Notes: generated from the letters alone by a model not told the origin. A stretch of 64,000 bases of DNA from an uncultured Chlorobiaceae bacterium (GCA_903839405.1 CAIMCD010000019.1:62001-126000), one strand, 5' to 3'. Counted from the first letter of the stretch, positions 48,587-57,614 are shown. Translations and numbers: made by a program.

Positions 48587-48883
48587 TTATTCGGGCAGGG
48601 TAAGAGTACCGATGATGGCATCAAAATCCACCGGAAATGAGGGCTCTATTTTATTGAAGCTGTCGCGTCCTTCCGGCATGGTGTGAATCCCTTTGGGGAA
48701 GCGCCGATGAACCAGAAGATAGTCGCGCAAATAGTTGGTGAGCCGGTAGTATCCGCTCGGTTTACCGGTCGTGGGAAGTGTTGGCTTGCCCTGGGCCCAA
48801 CCCTCAACAATCTGCAGCACAACCGCCTCGTAGAGAGCACGTTTCCGGTTTCGTTCAAGGCTCTCCTGCTCTTCCCTTCCCAT
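48587..48883 (-). CDS. Small conserved-looking protein of unknown function
   Basis: A 98-residue soluble protein starting at MGREEQESLERNR. Further motifs are YEAVVLQIVEGWAQG, GYYRLTNYLRDYLLVHRRFP and PSFPVDFDAIIGTL. Longer versions starting upstream lack a convincing start region. No family recognised. It ends 18 bases after katG on the opposite strand. Confidence 0.65.
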   Translation of the reverse strand: MGREEQESLERNRKRALYEAVVLQIVEGWAQGKPTLPTTGKPSGYYRLTNYLRDYLLVHRRFPKGIHTMPEGRDSFNKIEPSFPVDFDAIIGTLTLPE

Positions 48884-49127
48884 CGGGGCAACATTGGTTG
48901 CGGGGTTTTTCGATAAAGCGCACATATGCAATCGTTCTGATTATGGTTCACCTCTTCGGATTTGAAAATTAATATACACATACCTCCCCTTTTTCCCGCT
49001 TCCGTCAGGAGATGCTGTTAAGAATCCTGCCGTGAGCACACTTGCAACCCCTTAAAATTTGCTATTTTCCCCTACTGCCACAATAGAACCGGCGGCGGGT
49101 GCGATCTTTTCCAACAGAAAACAACCT

Positions 49128-49583
49128 ATGGAGCTCAACCTCTCTCTTATTATTCCGCTCACGCTCGTTACCGGCATGGTTGCCGGTATGGCCATCAGCA
49201 ACTTCCTTGCAAAAAGAGCTTCGGCTGGCCGGGGAGAAGCAGTAAGAATCGGGGCTTCAACCGTCAGCGGACGGGGAGCTTTTGCCCTAAAAAAGATCAG
49301 CGAGGGGGATATTATTGAGCGCTGCCCGGCGCTTGAAGTAACCGACCGTGACATCGGAGGCGAACTGCTTAACTATGTCTTTTACGGTAGCACGGAAACC
49401 GCCCGGCTTGTGGTGATGGGTAACGGCATGCTCTTTAACCACTCCTCAACGCCCAACGTCGCCTACTACCGCCAGGAGGGTGCGCTCGGCGTCGAACTGG
49501 TGCTCTATGCGCTGCGTGATATTGAGCAAGGTGAAGAGCTTTTCTACAGTTACGGGGATGAGTGGTGGGCCACCCGGAAATAG
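49128..49583 (+). CDS. Membrane-anchored SET-domain protein
   Basis: A 151-residue protein. One N-terminal hydrophobic helix (LSLIIPLTLVTGMVAGMAIS) is followed by a compact SET domain: VSGRGAFALKKISEGDIIE, GNGMLFNHSSTPNVAYYRQ and DIEQGEELFYSYGDEWW. NHSSTPN matches the pseudoknot motif that binds S-adenosylmethionine, and GEELFYSYG supplies the catalytic tyrosine region. SET proteins methylate protein lysines; a bacterial target is unknown. The start is set at ATG 49128. Confidence 0.85.
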   Translation: MELNLSLIIPLTLVTGMVAGMAISNFLAKRASAGRGEAVRIGASTVSGRGAFALKKISEGDIIERCPALEVTDRDIGGELLNYVFYGSTETARLVVMGNGMLFNHSSTPNVAYYRQEGALGVELVLYALRDIEQGEELFYSYGDEWWATRK

Positions 49584-49589
49584 CGCTCG

Positions 49590-50777
49590 CTACAAGCGGC
49601 TGGAGAGAATCCGCTTCATGGCCGCATGATCGAGCTGAACCGCATTACTCTTGCTGCGGGTAGTGGTAACGAGAGCATCCAGATCTTCCGAAAGCAGCCC
49701 GTACTCTCCTAACCGGGGAAAGTGAAGCCGCTCCTGCCACGCTTCAAGCCGTTCAAGCAACCCTTCACACCCGCCGTAAACATCCACCGCCGCACATCCC
49801 GAGAGGATACTCCCAGCCTTGGCATATTTCTGCAAAGTAGGATGAGTAGGGTCAATAGAACGGAGTTGCCGAATATTCTCTCTGGTAGCCGTGGCAAGCA
49901 GGGTTGCGCAGAGGGTGCCGTGCGCTATATCGATCAATCCTCCGACTGAAGAGGCAAAACCGTGCACAATGCCAAGGCCTGCATTGGCAAGCGCAATACC
50001 CGACATCAGGGCGGCATAAGCAATGTCTCCCCGCACACCGCTCTCCTTCGCACGATCACTGCAGGCCGGAAGAAAGGAGCGGCTGAAACGCTCAAGTCCG
50101 CTAAGGGCAAGGGCATCACTGTAGGGAGAGGCAAACGGAGAGGTATAGGCTTCAAGAAGCTGGGTGCAGGCGTCCATACCCGAAGCTGCGGTCAGTTCGG
50201 CAGAAACCGTCACCATCAGTTCCGGATCAATCAGGGCAATATTCGGCACAAATGCCGTATGGCGCAAGGAGCGCTTGTAACCCTCCTGCCCTACCCGGCT
50301 GATCACGGCATTGTTCGTCACCTCGCTGCCGGTGCCGGATGTGGTCGGCACGGCAATAAAGGGAACCTTGCGCCCGTCGTGCACCCTGAACCCCTCTCGG
50401 CCCTCAATAAAGCGCTCAACCGATCCCTCCTGGAGCAGCATGGCCGAAACGGCCTTGCCGGCATCCAGCACACTGCCGCCACCAACCGCAACCACCAGAT
50501 CAACCGAGAGCGGCCGATAGAGCAAGAGCGCCCGATCGATAAGCTCCGGAGAGGGCTCCCGCTCAACCACAAGATGGAAGGTTTTCAGAGCCGCACGGTG
50601 CAGCGCATCAAAAAGAGCGGCTGAATGGCCCGAGTGCTCCAGGGCGCGGCGACCGGTAACAACAAGGATCGTGCTCCCAAAGGGTTTGGCCAGGGTGGCA
50701 AGCCGGGAAAAGTGACCGGCACCAAAATGAATTTCCGGCAAGGGAAGAATTGTAAAAGAGGGCTCCAGCATCAACAT
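49590..50777 (-). CDS. Iron-containing (group III) alcohol dehydrogenase
   Basis: A 395-residue Fe-ADH. The NAD-binding region VVAVGGGSVLDAGKAVSAM and the metal-binding histidines in GIVHGFASSVGGLIDIAHGTLCA are clear. The first residues IHFGAGHFSRLATL match the family. Such enzymes interconvert alcohols with aldehydes or reduce butyraldehyde-like compounds. It is transcribed from the same strand as cobS, 113 bases downstream, and might be co-transcribed with the cobamide genes. Substrate is unknown. Confidence 0.9.
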   Translation of the reverse strand: MLMLEPSFTILPLPEIHFGAGHFSRLATLAKPFGSTILVVTGRRALEHSGHSAALFDALHRAALKTFHLVVEREPSPELIDRALLLYRPLSVDLVVAVGGGSVLDAGKAVSAMLLQEGSVERFIEGREGFRVHDGRKVPFIAVPTTSGTGSEVTNNAVISRVGQEGYKRSLRHTAFVPNIALIDPELMVTVSAELTAASGMDACTQLLEAYTSPFASPYSDALALSGLERFSRSFLPACSDRAKESGVRGDIAYAALMSGIALANAGLGIVHGFASSVGGLIDIAHGTLCATLLATATRENIRQLRSIDPTHPTLQKYAKAGSILSGCAAVDVYGGCEGLLERLEAWQERLHFPRLGEYGLLSEDLDALVTTTRSKSNAVQLDHAAMKRILSSRL

Positions 50778-50890
50778 ATTTCTATTCAGATTTAAAACAC
50801 TATTGCTCCTGCCCTTCCTTTCTGAGGGGTAGCGCACAAGGCACAATCGCTCTTAAGGCTCTTTTTTACGGGCAGAGACGCTCCCTCTCT

Positions 50891-51640
50891 TCACCCGTGT
50901 AAAAAAATCCCTCCGGCAATCCAGACAAGCAGTTCGGTCACTTCGCTTCCGGCCCCGAGTACGTCACCGGTCACTCCGCCAATCTTGCGGTAACTCAAGA
51001 GGCCCATCACTCCTCCGGCAACAACGGCCGCAGAGAGTGCTGCCGCACATCCATAGAGGTCAAAACGGAGCATGAACAGCAAAAAGCAAAGCGTCAAAAA
51101 TGTGGTAACCACAATATGCGGCACTCCGGCACCACTCACAAAAGCGTGCGCGGTACCACCTTCGCTCCGAGCATAAGGCATAGTGGATGCAAGCACCACC
51201 TGCACCCAGCGTGCAAGCAGCACGCCTGAGGCAATAAAGCCAAAGGCCCCATACTGGATAAGCCTCAATACCGCAATCCACTTGAAGAGCATGACACCCG
51301 AAAGGGCAATTGCGCCGAAAGAGCCAACATTGGGATCTTTCATGATCCTCAGGGCCGCTTCACGCGTTCGCCCGCCCCAGAACCCGTCAGCCAGATCAGC
51401 AAGACCGTCGGCATGCATCCCACGGGTCAAACCAATGCCGCCGAAAACCACCAGTGCGGCCGAAAGTTCATGCCAGCCATGGAGTTCTCCCGCGTAACCC
51501 AGTGCGGCCTGCAACAGCCCAATGAGGAGTCCGACAAGGGGAAACCAGAAGAGGGAGCGGCTGAAATCCGTTACATCCTTTCCTGGAACCGGAAGCACCG
51601 TCAGGGTTCTCAGGGCTGTCACAAGAGGGCTCAGCATCAC
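50891..51640 (-). CDS. cobS: Adenosylcobinamide-GDP ribazoletransferase
   Basis: CobS is an integral membrane enzyme that joins AdoCbi-GDP to alpha-ribazole(-phosphate) in the last step of cobamide assembly. The protein is 249 residues with about six hydrophobic helices. The family motif LTRGMHADGLADLADGFWGG (about 71-90) and the following ALRIMKDPNVGSFGAIAL are intact. The start is GTG at 51640, right after the cobT stop, with an ATG at 51637 as alternative. Confidence 0.95.
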   Translation of the reverse strand: MMLSPLVTALRTLTVLPVPGKDVTDFSRSLFWFPLVGLLIGLLQAALGYAGELHGWHELSAALVVFGGIGLTRGMHADGLADLADGFWGGRTREAALRIMKDPNVGSFGAIALSGVMLFKWIAVLRLIQYGAFGFIASGVLLARWVQVVLASTMPYARSEGGTAHAFVSGAGVPHIVVTTFLTLCFLLFMLRFDLYGCAAALSAAVVAGGVMGLLSYRKIGGVTGDVLGAGSEVTELLVWIAGGIFLHG

Positions 51641-52705
51641 TTACTCGCCCTCTTTTTCGCTGACCTGTGCACCACTGAAGGTTGCCATTTCATTATAAAG
51701 TTTTATTGCACCCTCAATAACCTGCATCGCCAAAGCGCCTCCCGTGCCCTCACCAAGGCGAAGGTCAAGATCAAGAATTGGCCGGGCTCCAAGCTTCTGC
51801 ATCACCGCCCGATGTCCCTGTTCGTTGGAGAGATGGCTGAAAAAGAGATAGTCATCCACAGCCGGACAAAGCTTCAGGGCTGCAACAGCTCCGGCCGAGG
51901 AGATAAAGCCATCGACCACAACCGGGATGCGGGCTGCCGCAGCTCCAAGAATAAAGCCGGCGATTGCGGCGATCTCAAACCCTCCAAGCGCAGCAAGGGT
52001 ACCAAACGGGGTGGTGCATTGTGCAGCATTCACCGCAATGGCTCGCTTGATCACCTCTTTTTTATGCTGAAGGCGCGCGTCATCAATGCCGGTACCCCTG
52101 CCGGTAATCCCCTCAAGCTCCACATCAAGCAGTACCGAATAGAGCGCTGTGGCCGGAGTAGTGTTGGCAATGCCCATCTCCCCGGTTCCAAGAATATGGT
52201 AGCCAGCCGCTTTAGCCTCAGCGGCCAACTCTGCGCCAGAGAGCAGGGCTCGCAGGGCATCCTCTTCACTCATTGCCGGCCCACTAGCCATATTGGCGCT
52301 GCCATGCTTGACCTTTCGCTTGACCAGTCCCGCTCTATCGGGAAAATCATGGTTGACCCCCATATCGACCACATCAAGATCAGCCCCCGCATGACGGGAG
52401 AGCACGTTAATTGCCGCACCGCCACTAAGCATGTTATAAACCATCTGGGGAGTCACTTCAGCCGGAAAGGCCGACACCCCTTCAGCGGCCACACCGTGGT
52501 CGGCCGCAAAACAGCAGATCTTCTTTTTTGACAGCACCGGAGTCAAGTTGCCGGTTGCCAGAACATATTTCAGGGCAATCTCTTCCATGCGCCCCAAACT
52601 CCCCTGCGGTTTGGTGAGATCATCAAGATGGGCTTGTGCCGCTGCGCCAAGCGAGCGGTCGGCAGGGTGAATACTGAGAAGAAGCTGCTGCAACGATTCA
52701 TACAT
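51641..52705 (-). CDS. cobT: Nicotinate-nucleotide-dimethylbenzimidazole phosphoribosyltransferase
   Basis: CobT activates the lower-ligand base to its alpha-ribotide for cobamide assembly. The protein is 354 residues from the ATG chosen here (an upstream TTG at 52750 is in frame but lies directly at the end of cobU). Motifs: [17 protein letters not shown] (about 32-48), [30 protein letters not shown] and [18 protein letters not shown] near the C-terminus with the catalytic glutamate. It lies between cobU and cobS. Confidence 0.95.
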   Translation of the reverse strand: MYESLQQLLLSIHPADRSLGAAAQAHLDDLTKPQGSLGRMEEIALKYVLATGNLTPVLSKKKICCFAADHGVAAEGVSAFPAEVTPQMVYNMLSGGAAINVLSRHAGADLDVVDMGVNHDFPDRAGLVKRKVKHGSANMASGPAMSEEDALRALLSGAELAAEAKAAGYHILGTGEMGIANTTPATALYSVLLDVELEGITGRGTGIDDARLQHKKEVIKRAIAVNAAQCTTPFGTLAALGGFEIAAIAGFILGAAAARIPVVVDGFISSAGAVAALKLCPAVDDYLFFSHLSNEQGHRAVMQKLGARPILDLDLRLGEGTGGALAMQVIEGAIKLYNEMATFSGAQVSEKEGE

Positions 52706-52750
52706 AACTAAAAACAAATAAAGATTATAGATAAGCTCAAATTCCTTCAA

Positions 52751-53266
52751 CTACTTTAATCGGAGCGGCAGGCCACTGCAGAGCAGCCATGCCTCTGTAG
52801 CCTGTGCGGCAACGCGCTGGTTCACAAGGCCGGCTCGATCGCGAAACCTTCGGGCCATGGCATTTTCCGGCACAATACCCATGCCGGTCTCATTGGAAAC
52901 AAGGATAATATCACAGGGCAGCGCGGGCAACACCTCCTCAAAAAGCGCGATCTCCCGGTCAATCGCCTCCTCACCTTCAAGGTGATGCATAAGGTTTCCC
53001 GTCCAGACCGTCAGGCAATCAAGCAGCACCACTTCAGTGCCGGAGGGTAGATGGCGAAGGGCACGTTCCAGATGGAGCGGCTCCTCAACCGTTACAAACC
53101 CCTCTCCTCGCTCCTCTTGATGTTTACCGATACGATGGCGCATTTCGTCATCAAAGGGCTCGGCCGTCGCCAAAAAGAGCTTGCTTCTGTATCGCTCTGC
53201 ACGCTGCAAGGCAAAGGTACTTTTCCCGCTCCGCGCCCCACCGGTCACATAAATAATTTTACTCAT
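52751..53266 (-). CDS. cobU: Bifunctional adenosylcobinamide kinase / guanylyltransferase
   Basis: CobU phosphorylates adenosylcobinamide and transfers GMP to it. The protein is 171 residues, normal for the family. The P-loop GGARSGKSTFALQRAE is at about 8-23, and LLDCLTVWTGNLM and LVSNETGMGIVPEN are the other conserved stretches. I do not see the GTP-binding His region clearly, but the fold is unmistakable. Gene order cobU-cobT-cobS matches the use of one salvage pathway. No cobalamin riboswitch was recognised upstream. Confidence 0.93.
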   Translation of the reverse strand: MSKIIYVTGGARSGKSTFALQRAERYRSKLFLATAEPFDDEMRHRIGKHQEERGEGFVTVEEPLHLERALRHLPSGTEVVLLDCLTVWTGNLMHHLEGEEAIDREIALFEEVLPALPCDIILVSNETGMGIVPENAMARRFRDRAGLVNQRVAAQATEAWLLCSGLPLRLK

Positions 53267-53804
53267 ATTTCAACTCAAATAACAGAAAAACGTCACCCCC
53301 AAAAACAATACGCAATACAATAAAATAAGAACCTTAATAAACAAAATAATGGGCCATTATCACTTATTCATCACACCTCTTCATCACTGATGACCCATGA
53401 AAGTCTGAAAATATAGATGAAAAAATTTAGCAAAAGCATGAAGAGCAGCAACGGGATGAATGAGCAAAAACACCAGAACTGATTTTGCAGACCACACGCC
53501 CTCCCGCCACCACATATAAAACCACTATACTAAAGCATAAAAGTTATATAAAGCAGAATAATACATTATTAATACTCTTTTATATACATAACAGGTCATT
53601 CGTATATATAAAAATGATGGTTCAGACAAAAAAAAGGAGCCAAGTATACATATTTTGTGAAAAAAAATTTTCAAAGATTCATGCGTTTTATATATTGGAG
53701 AAGATAAAATTAAATCAGATGCGATCCATCCGATTTAAGGGATCACAAAAAAAAGAGAGCGTAGTTGTAAACCACTCCCGTGTAATCACAAAAAAGGATA
53801 AGTC
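53267..53804. other. AT-rich intergenic region upstream of the DUF4402 locus
   Basis: 538 bases between divergent cobU and the first subunit gene. It is markedly AT-rich between about 53530 and 53720. No reliable gene or attachment site was recognised. Promoters of both directions should lie here. Confidence 0.5.
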
Positions 53805-54314
53805 ATGAAACAGAGAATTTTAGCCCTTGCAGCCATAACGGTACTTTTCTCTTTCGGGAATAAGGCTGAGGCTGCCGGCACCGCCACAGCAGAGGCCGCC
53901 GCAACAATCTGGCAACCCATTGGAATTGCAAATACTTCTAATCTGAACTTTGGAACTCTATCTCCAACAGGATCGGATGGAACCGTGACCATAGCAACAA
54001 ACAGTACCGTTACCAACTCCAATGTAACCGTCATCCCCACCTCAAGCACTCGTACAGCCGCAGCTTTCAGGGTTACGGGTGAGATGGATCAATCCTTCTC
54101 TGTAACCTTGCCTGGATCAGTCACCATCACTTCCGGCAGCAATTCGATGCTTGTTGACAGTTTTGTCGCTGACCTTCCAAACCAGGGTGGCTTAAGCGGA
54201 ACACTGCCTGGCGGCAGCTCATTGTTACATGTTGGTGCAACACTGCATGTTGGTGCAACTCAGCCATCAGGCGCATATACGGCACCCTTTAACGTTACCG
54301 TAGCATACAATTAA
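53805..54314 (+). CDS. DUF4402-type secreted subunit (copy A1)
   Basis: A 169-residue exported protein. The signal peptide (MKQRILALAAITVLFSFGNK) is followed by an alternating hydrophobic stretch AEAAATIWQPIGIAN and the DUF4402 pattern LNFGTLSPTGSDGTVTI, AAFRVTG, FSVTLP, and a C-terminal LHVGATQPSGAYTAPFNV ending in AYN. The N-terminal extension after cleavage could act as a donor strand, but that is inference. The ATG is preceded by AAAGGAT-type ribosome binding sequence. It is the first gene of a locus with chaperone and usher. Confidence 0.87.
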   Translation: MKQRILALAAITVLFSFGNKAEAAGTATAEAAATIWQPIGIANTSNLNFGTLSPTGSDGTVTIATNSTVTNSNVTVIPTSSTRTAAAFRVTGEMDQSFSVTLPGSVTITSGSNSMLVDSFVADLPNQGGLSGTLPGGSSLLHVGATLHVGATQPSGAYTAPFNVTVAYN

Positions 54315-54326
54315 GCCAGTTATTGT

Positions 54327-54364
54327 GCCGGGGGTGGTAAATCCATTCCATGCCCCGGCCTTTT
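54327..54364 (+). terminator. Hairpin after subunit A1
   Basis: GCCGGGG at 54327-54333 and CCCCGGC at 54353-54359 form a 7-bp GC stem, followed by CTTTT. It may be a terminator or an attenuator setting A1 above the downstream genes. A degenerate copy of this spacer occurs after the fossil at 55096. Confidence 0.6.
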
Positions 54365-54392
54365 CTGAAAAAAATTAAACGGTATAGTCCGC

Positions 54393-54902
54393 TTGCACCG
54401 CAAAATTTTAACCCTTATATGGGTAGCCGTCTTCCTCACTATAGGAAATAAGGTAGAGGCAAGTTCATCCAGCGGAACCGCAACAGCAGTAATTGCTGAC
54501 CCGACCGGAGCAGGTGTTGTGAGTGACCTGGCCTTTGGCACCCTGGTTCCAGCCGCCACAGCGGGCACCGTGATCATATCGACAACTGACATACGAACTA
54601 AAACGGGAAATCTGATACTCGTCAACTCTGTCTATCATTCTGCACTCTTTATCCTCAGCGGAACGGTCAACAGAACATACAATATCACCTTGCCAAAAAA
54701 TAAGGTTGTCACGATCCGTAACGCGGCTAATGCCTCAATGGCCGTGAACAACTTTTCCGAAAATGCTCACGGTGGAGGCTCTCATAAATTTGATGCCAGT
54801 GGCCACGCCTCATTCAATGTCGGTGGAACACTGGAGGTTGGTGCAAATCAACCACCCGGAGTATATACAGGAACCTTTATTGTAGATATAAAATACAACT
54901 GA
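54393..54902 (+). CDS. DUF4402-type secreted subunit (copy B1), TTG start
   Basis: A 169-residue protein with a signal peptide (KILTLIWVAVFLTIGNKVEA) and DUF4402 pattern: DLAFGTLVPAATAGTVII, ALFILSGTVNRTYNITLP and VGGTLEVGANQPPGVYTGTF ending in KYN. No ATG is available before the signal peptide; a stop lies nine codons upstream in frame, so TTG at 54393 is the probable start. It is a close paralogue of the protein encoded at 55250. Confidence 0.85.
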   Translation: MHRKILTLIWVAVFLTIGNKVEASSSSGTATAVIADPTGAGVVSDLAFGTLVPAATAGTVIISTTDIRTKTGNLILVNSVYHSALFILSGTVNRTYNITLPKNKVVTIRNAANASMAVNNFSENAHGGGSHKFDASGHASFNVGGTLEVGANQPPGVYTGTFIVDIKYN

Positions 54903-55095
54903 AAAAATACTGCATAATCGCAACAACACAGACAATCAACAAAATAATACGGCGAATTTTTATTATAGCAAACAATAACTATTACGTGAATTTACTTTTT
55001 TTATATATTCGTTCAAAAAAAGGTAAACGTATGGCTGAATTTGGCCGGAGCGTGTTTGAGGGTCGTTACCGTTGAATCGCAAAAAAGAGTTCGTT

Positions 55096-55167
55096 GTGAA
55101 ACAAAGAATTTTAGCCCTGGAAGCCATATCAGGATTCTTTGTTTTCGGAAAGAAGACGCAAGATTAG
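55096..55167 (+). pseudogene. Subunit fossil: signal peptide of a second A-type gene
   Basis: GTG at 55096 starts 23 codons, V/M-KQRILALEAISGFFVFGKK and TQD, ending at TAG. This matches the signal peptide of A1 closely. The DNA right after the stop (CCAGTTATTGTGC) matches the 3' flank of A1, so the entire mature-protein region was deleted while both ends were kept. Confidence 0.8.
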
Positions 55168-55249
55168 TCCAGTTATTGTGCATGGCCCAAGGTCCGGAAA
55201 TCCATTACCCTCCGCCCTTGTTCTAAAAAAATAAAACGGAAAATTTCGC

Positions 55250-55759
55250 TTGAACTGGAAATTTTTAGCACTCATCTGGATAGCCGTACTACCTGGTTTT
55301 GGAAATGAGGCAGACGCCAACTCATCCAGCGGAACAGCAAAAGCAACCATTGCTGACCAGACCAGTGTTACGGTTATGAATGACTTGGCTTTCGGCAAAC
55401 TGCTTCCTGCGGTTTCATCGGGAACGGTAGTTATAACGCCAACCAATGCTCGATCTAAAACTGGAAATGTGGCGCTCATCAGCTCTATTTATAACGCAGC
55501 ACTCTTTACCCTCACCGGTACTGCTGGCAGAACATATAATATAACCCTCCCCCAAAATAACTCGGTACTTATCCATAATCCGGCCAATGACGCCATGATT
55601 GTGAACACCTTTTCCTCTGATGCAAACGGAGGAGGAATACATAGTTTTGATGCTAATGGCATAGCATCATTCAAGGTTGGTGGAACACTGCAGGTTCGTC
55701 CAAGGCAGGCCGCAGGAGTCTATACTGGAACGTTTACCGTCGGCATAATATATAACTGA
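55250..55759 (+). CDS. DUF4402-type secreted subunit (copy B2), TTG start
   Basis: A 169-residue protein with a signal peptide (NWKFLALIWIAVLPGFGNEA) and DUF4402 pattern: DLAFGKLLPAVSSGTVVI, ALFTLTGTAGRTYNITLP and VGGTLQVRPRQAAGVYTGTF ending in IYN. It is a paralogue of B1, with the same NITLP and GVYTGTF segments and also a TTG start in the same position. It follows the A-type fossil, as B1 follows A1. Confidence 0.85.
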   Translation: MNWKFLALIWIAVLPGFGNEADANSSSGTAKATIADQTSVTVMNDLAFGKLLPAVSSGTVVITPTNARSKTGNVALISSIYNAALFTLTGTAGRTYNITLPQNNSVLIHNPANDAMIVNTFSSDANGGGIHSFDANGIASFKVGGTLQVRPRQAAGVYTGTFTVGIIYN

Positions 55760-55841
55760 ATTACACACATTTTACAACAACACACAAAATAGAGAAGAAG
55801 TTAGGTTGGTGTTTTTTAATCAAAAAAAAGAATAACTACTC

Positions 55842-56354
55842 ATGAAAAAGAACATTCTGGCACTAGCAGGCATGGCCGCTGTACTCGCTTTTGGTTCCGA
55901 TGCCTATGCAGCAACTGGCACTGCTACAGCAACGATCGGTACGGCAATTTCAATTTCCCAAAACACAGGTAGCCAGACCTCTTCAACGAATGCTGAGCTT
56001 GCTTTTGGCCACATCATTCCTGGCCCAGGCGGAACAGTAACGGTTCCCACTTCAGGAACGACTACGGCTTCTGGTGTAACGTTGACCACTCAATTACCAA
56101 CAGGACCAGCGGAATTCAAAGTCACCGGCGATACGGGTAAATCGTATACGGCAACATTGCCCTCTACTACAGCAACTATCACCAAAGCAGGTGGCGGTGC
56201 TACGATGACCGTGACTGGCTTAAGCAGTGACTCAACCGGCTCTCTGGCAGGCGGTGAGGAAATTTTCCATGTTGGCGGAGTACTGACTATTGCTGCAGGT
56301 CAGGCGGCCGGAGTATACAGTGGAACATTTACCGTAAACGCAGCCTACAATTAA
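55842..56354 (+). CDS. DUF4402-type secreted subunit (copy C)
   Basis: A 170-residue protein with a clear signal peptide (MKKNILALAGMAAVLAFGSD, cleavage near AYA). The mature part contains TATATIGTAISISQ, ELAFGHIIPGPGGTVTV, EFKVTG, YTATLP and FHVGGVLTIAAGQAAGVYSG ending in AYN. It is more divergent from A and B. It has an ATG start, unlike B1 and B2. Confidence 0.87.
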   Translation: MKKNILALAGMAAVLAFGSDAYAATGTATATIGTAISISQNTGSQTSSTNAELAFGHIIPGPGGTVTVPTSGTTTASGVTLTTQLPTGPAEFKVTGDTGKSYTATLPSTTATITKAGGGATMTVTGLSSDSTGSLAGGEEIFHVGGVLTIAAGQAAGVYSGTFTVNAAYN

Positions 56355-56385
56355 GTAGCTCCTCGTCTATCCCTCTGCCTGTCGT

Positions 56386-56425
56386 ACAGCGAGGGGCTGG
56401 AAAATTGATTCCTGCCCCTCGCTGT
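56386..56425 (+). terminator. Strong 12-bp hairpin between subunit C and the chaperone gene
   Basis: ACAGCGAGGGGC at 56386-56397 pairs perfectly with GCCCCTCGCTGT at 56414-56425. No T tract follows. It could be an attenuator or mRNA-stabilising element that makes subunits more abundant than chaperone and usher. Confidence 0.65.
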
Positions 56426-56673
56426 CGGGAAGGGAAATGAGTTTTTCTCTGTTCGGCTAACCGCCCTCACAGAGAGTGTTATCAACCGGAAAAAGCTCCC
56501 ATATGAAGCACTCCGCTTGATAATAAACCTTTCAGCCATTACCTTAACATGAGGCAGATAGATCCTCTTCCACAGCAACAGCACCTGCAAGCATGATCAG
56601 TTTTACTATGGTTGGCCATTCGGCTTTTTGTCTTGCCCGGTACGTTAAGCAAAAAATGTTTCAGTTAACCTCT

Positions 56674-57549
56674 ATGAACATCAAGCGTTTGCTTCCGGCC
56701 CTCTTTATGGCGGCCACATTTTTCGGTTTCAGCTCTTCAGCCATGGCAGCCGAAGAGCCGGCTTCAGCCGGCTATTCACTGCAGGATCTGCTCGTAACCC
56801 CTACACGGATTGTTTTTGAAGGAAATATGCCCACCACCGAGCTAGCTCTGGTCAACCGGAGCGACAAGGCGCATACCTACGCCATCTCCTTTGTACAGTG
56901 CCGTATGAGTGAGACCGGAGAGATCAAGGAGATCGACAAAAACACTCCACCCAGCCCGGATGACCGCTTTGCCGACTCCTTTATCCGTTTTACCCCACGC
57001 AGGGTGATCCTTGAACCCCGCCAGGTGCAGATGGTGCGCATGATGCTGCGCAAGCCGGCTGACCTTGCCGATGGAGAGTACCGTTCCCACCTCACCTTTC
57101 GCCTGATCCCCTCCGCCGAGAATGCCGTCAAAGCTGATTCGGTGAGCCGTGGTATCCAGATCAAGCTGGTGCCGATCTATGGGGTAACGATTCCTGTGAT
57201 TGTGCGCCAAGGCTCGCTGAAAGCGGTAACAAAACTGAGCGGACTCCATATTGACACCAAAAGCATTCCGGGAAAAGCGGCCCTGGCCTTTACCATTGAG
57301 CGCAGCGGGGAGCGCTCAACCTATGGTGATATTGAAGCGGTATGGAAGAGTCCGTCAAACAAGGCACTCTCCATTGCCATCATAAAAGGGATTGCCGTCT
57401 ATACTCCCAATCCAAAACGCATCATACTCCTGCCGCTCTCTCCCCCGAAAGGAGTTGAACTGCGGGGTGGAGAGCTGACGGTTCGCTACACCGCCCAGGA
57501 AAATGGCAGTGAAACTCTGCTTGCCACAAGCAAGATTACCGTTCCATAA
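56674..57549 (+). CDS. PapD-like periplasmic fimbrial chaperone
   Basis: A 291-residue exported protein with signal peptide (MNIKRLLPALFMAATFFGFS, cleavage after AMA). The first immunoglobulin-like domain has LLVTPTRIVFEGNMPTTELA, RRVILEPRQVQMVRMMLRKP and YRSHLTFRLIP, as in pilus chaperones where the arginine/lysine pair and the G1 strand hold the subunit. IPVIVRQG marks the domain junction. The second domain is present to ITVP. The ATG at 56674 is chosen because it gives the proper signal peptide. It lies between subunit genes and the usher. Confidence 0.85.
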   Translation: MNIKRLLPALFMAATFFGFSSSAMAAEEPASAGYSLQDLLVTPTRIVFEGNMPTTELALVNRSDKAHTYAISFVQCRMSETGEIKEIDKNTPPSPDDRFADSFIRFTPRRVILEPRQVQMVRMMLRKPADLADGEYRSHLTFRLIPSAENAVKADSVSRGIQIKLVPIYGVTIPVIVRQGSLKAVTKLSGLHIDTKSIPGKAALAFTIERSGERSTYGDIEAVWKSPSNKALSIAIIKGIAVYTPNPKRIILLPLSPPKGVELRGGELTVRYTAQENGSETLLATSKITVP

Positions 57550-57614
57550 GTTTTCGCGGCTTTTGCTTCTTCCGCCACAGATAAAAACACACAGAAATTA
57601 CATCGACATTCATA

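Noticed and set aside
51413..52531. 372-residue plus-strand frame opposite cobS and cobT
   Set aside because: Both minus-strand genes show full family motifs; the plus frame has histidine/arginine-rich shadow composition.
53267..53804. Possible cobalamin riboswitch upstream of cobU
   Set aside because: I looked for the B12-box-like conserved core and compact stems on the minus strand and found none; the region is simply AT-rich.
53485..53808. 107-residue lysine-rich frame before the first DUF4402 gene
   Set aside because: It lies in an AT-rich leader region, overlaps the A1 start, and its composition follows the base bias; treated as non-coding.
53805..56354. Tandem similar units considered as a CRISPR-like or satellite repeat
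   Set aside because: The similarity is at the protein-coding level over about 500-base genes with diverged sequences, not short regular direct repeats.
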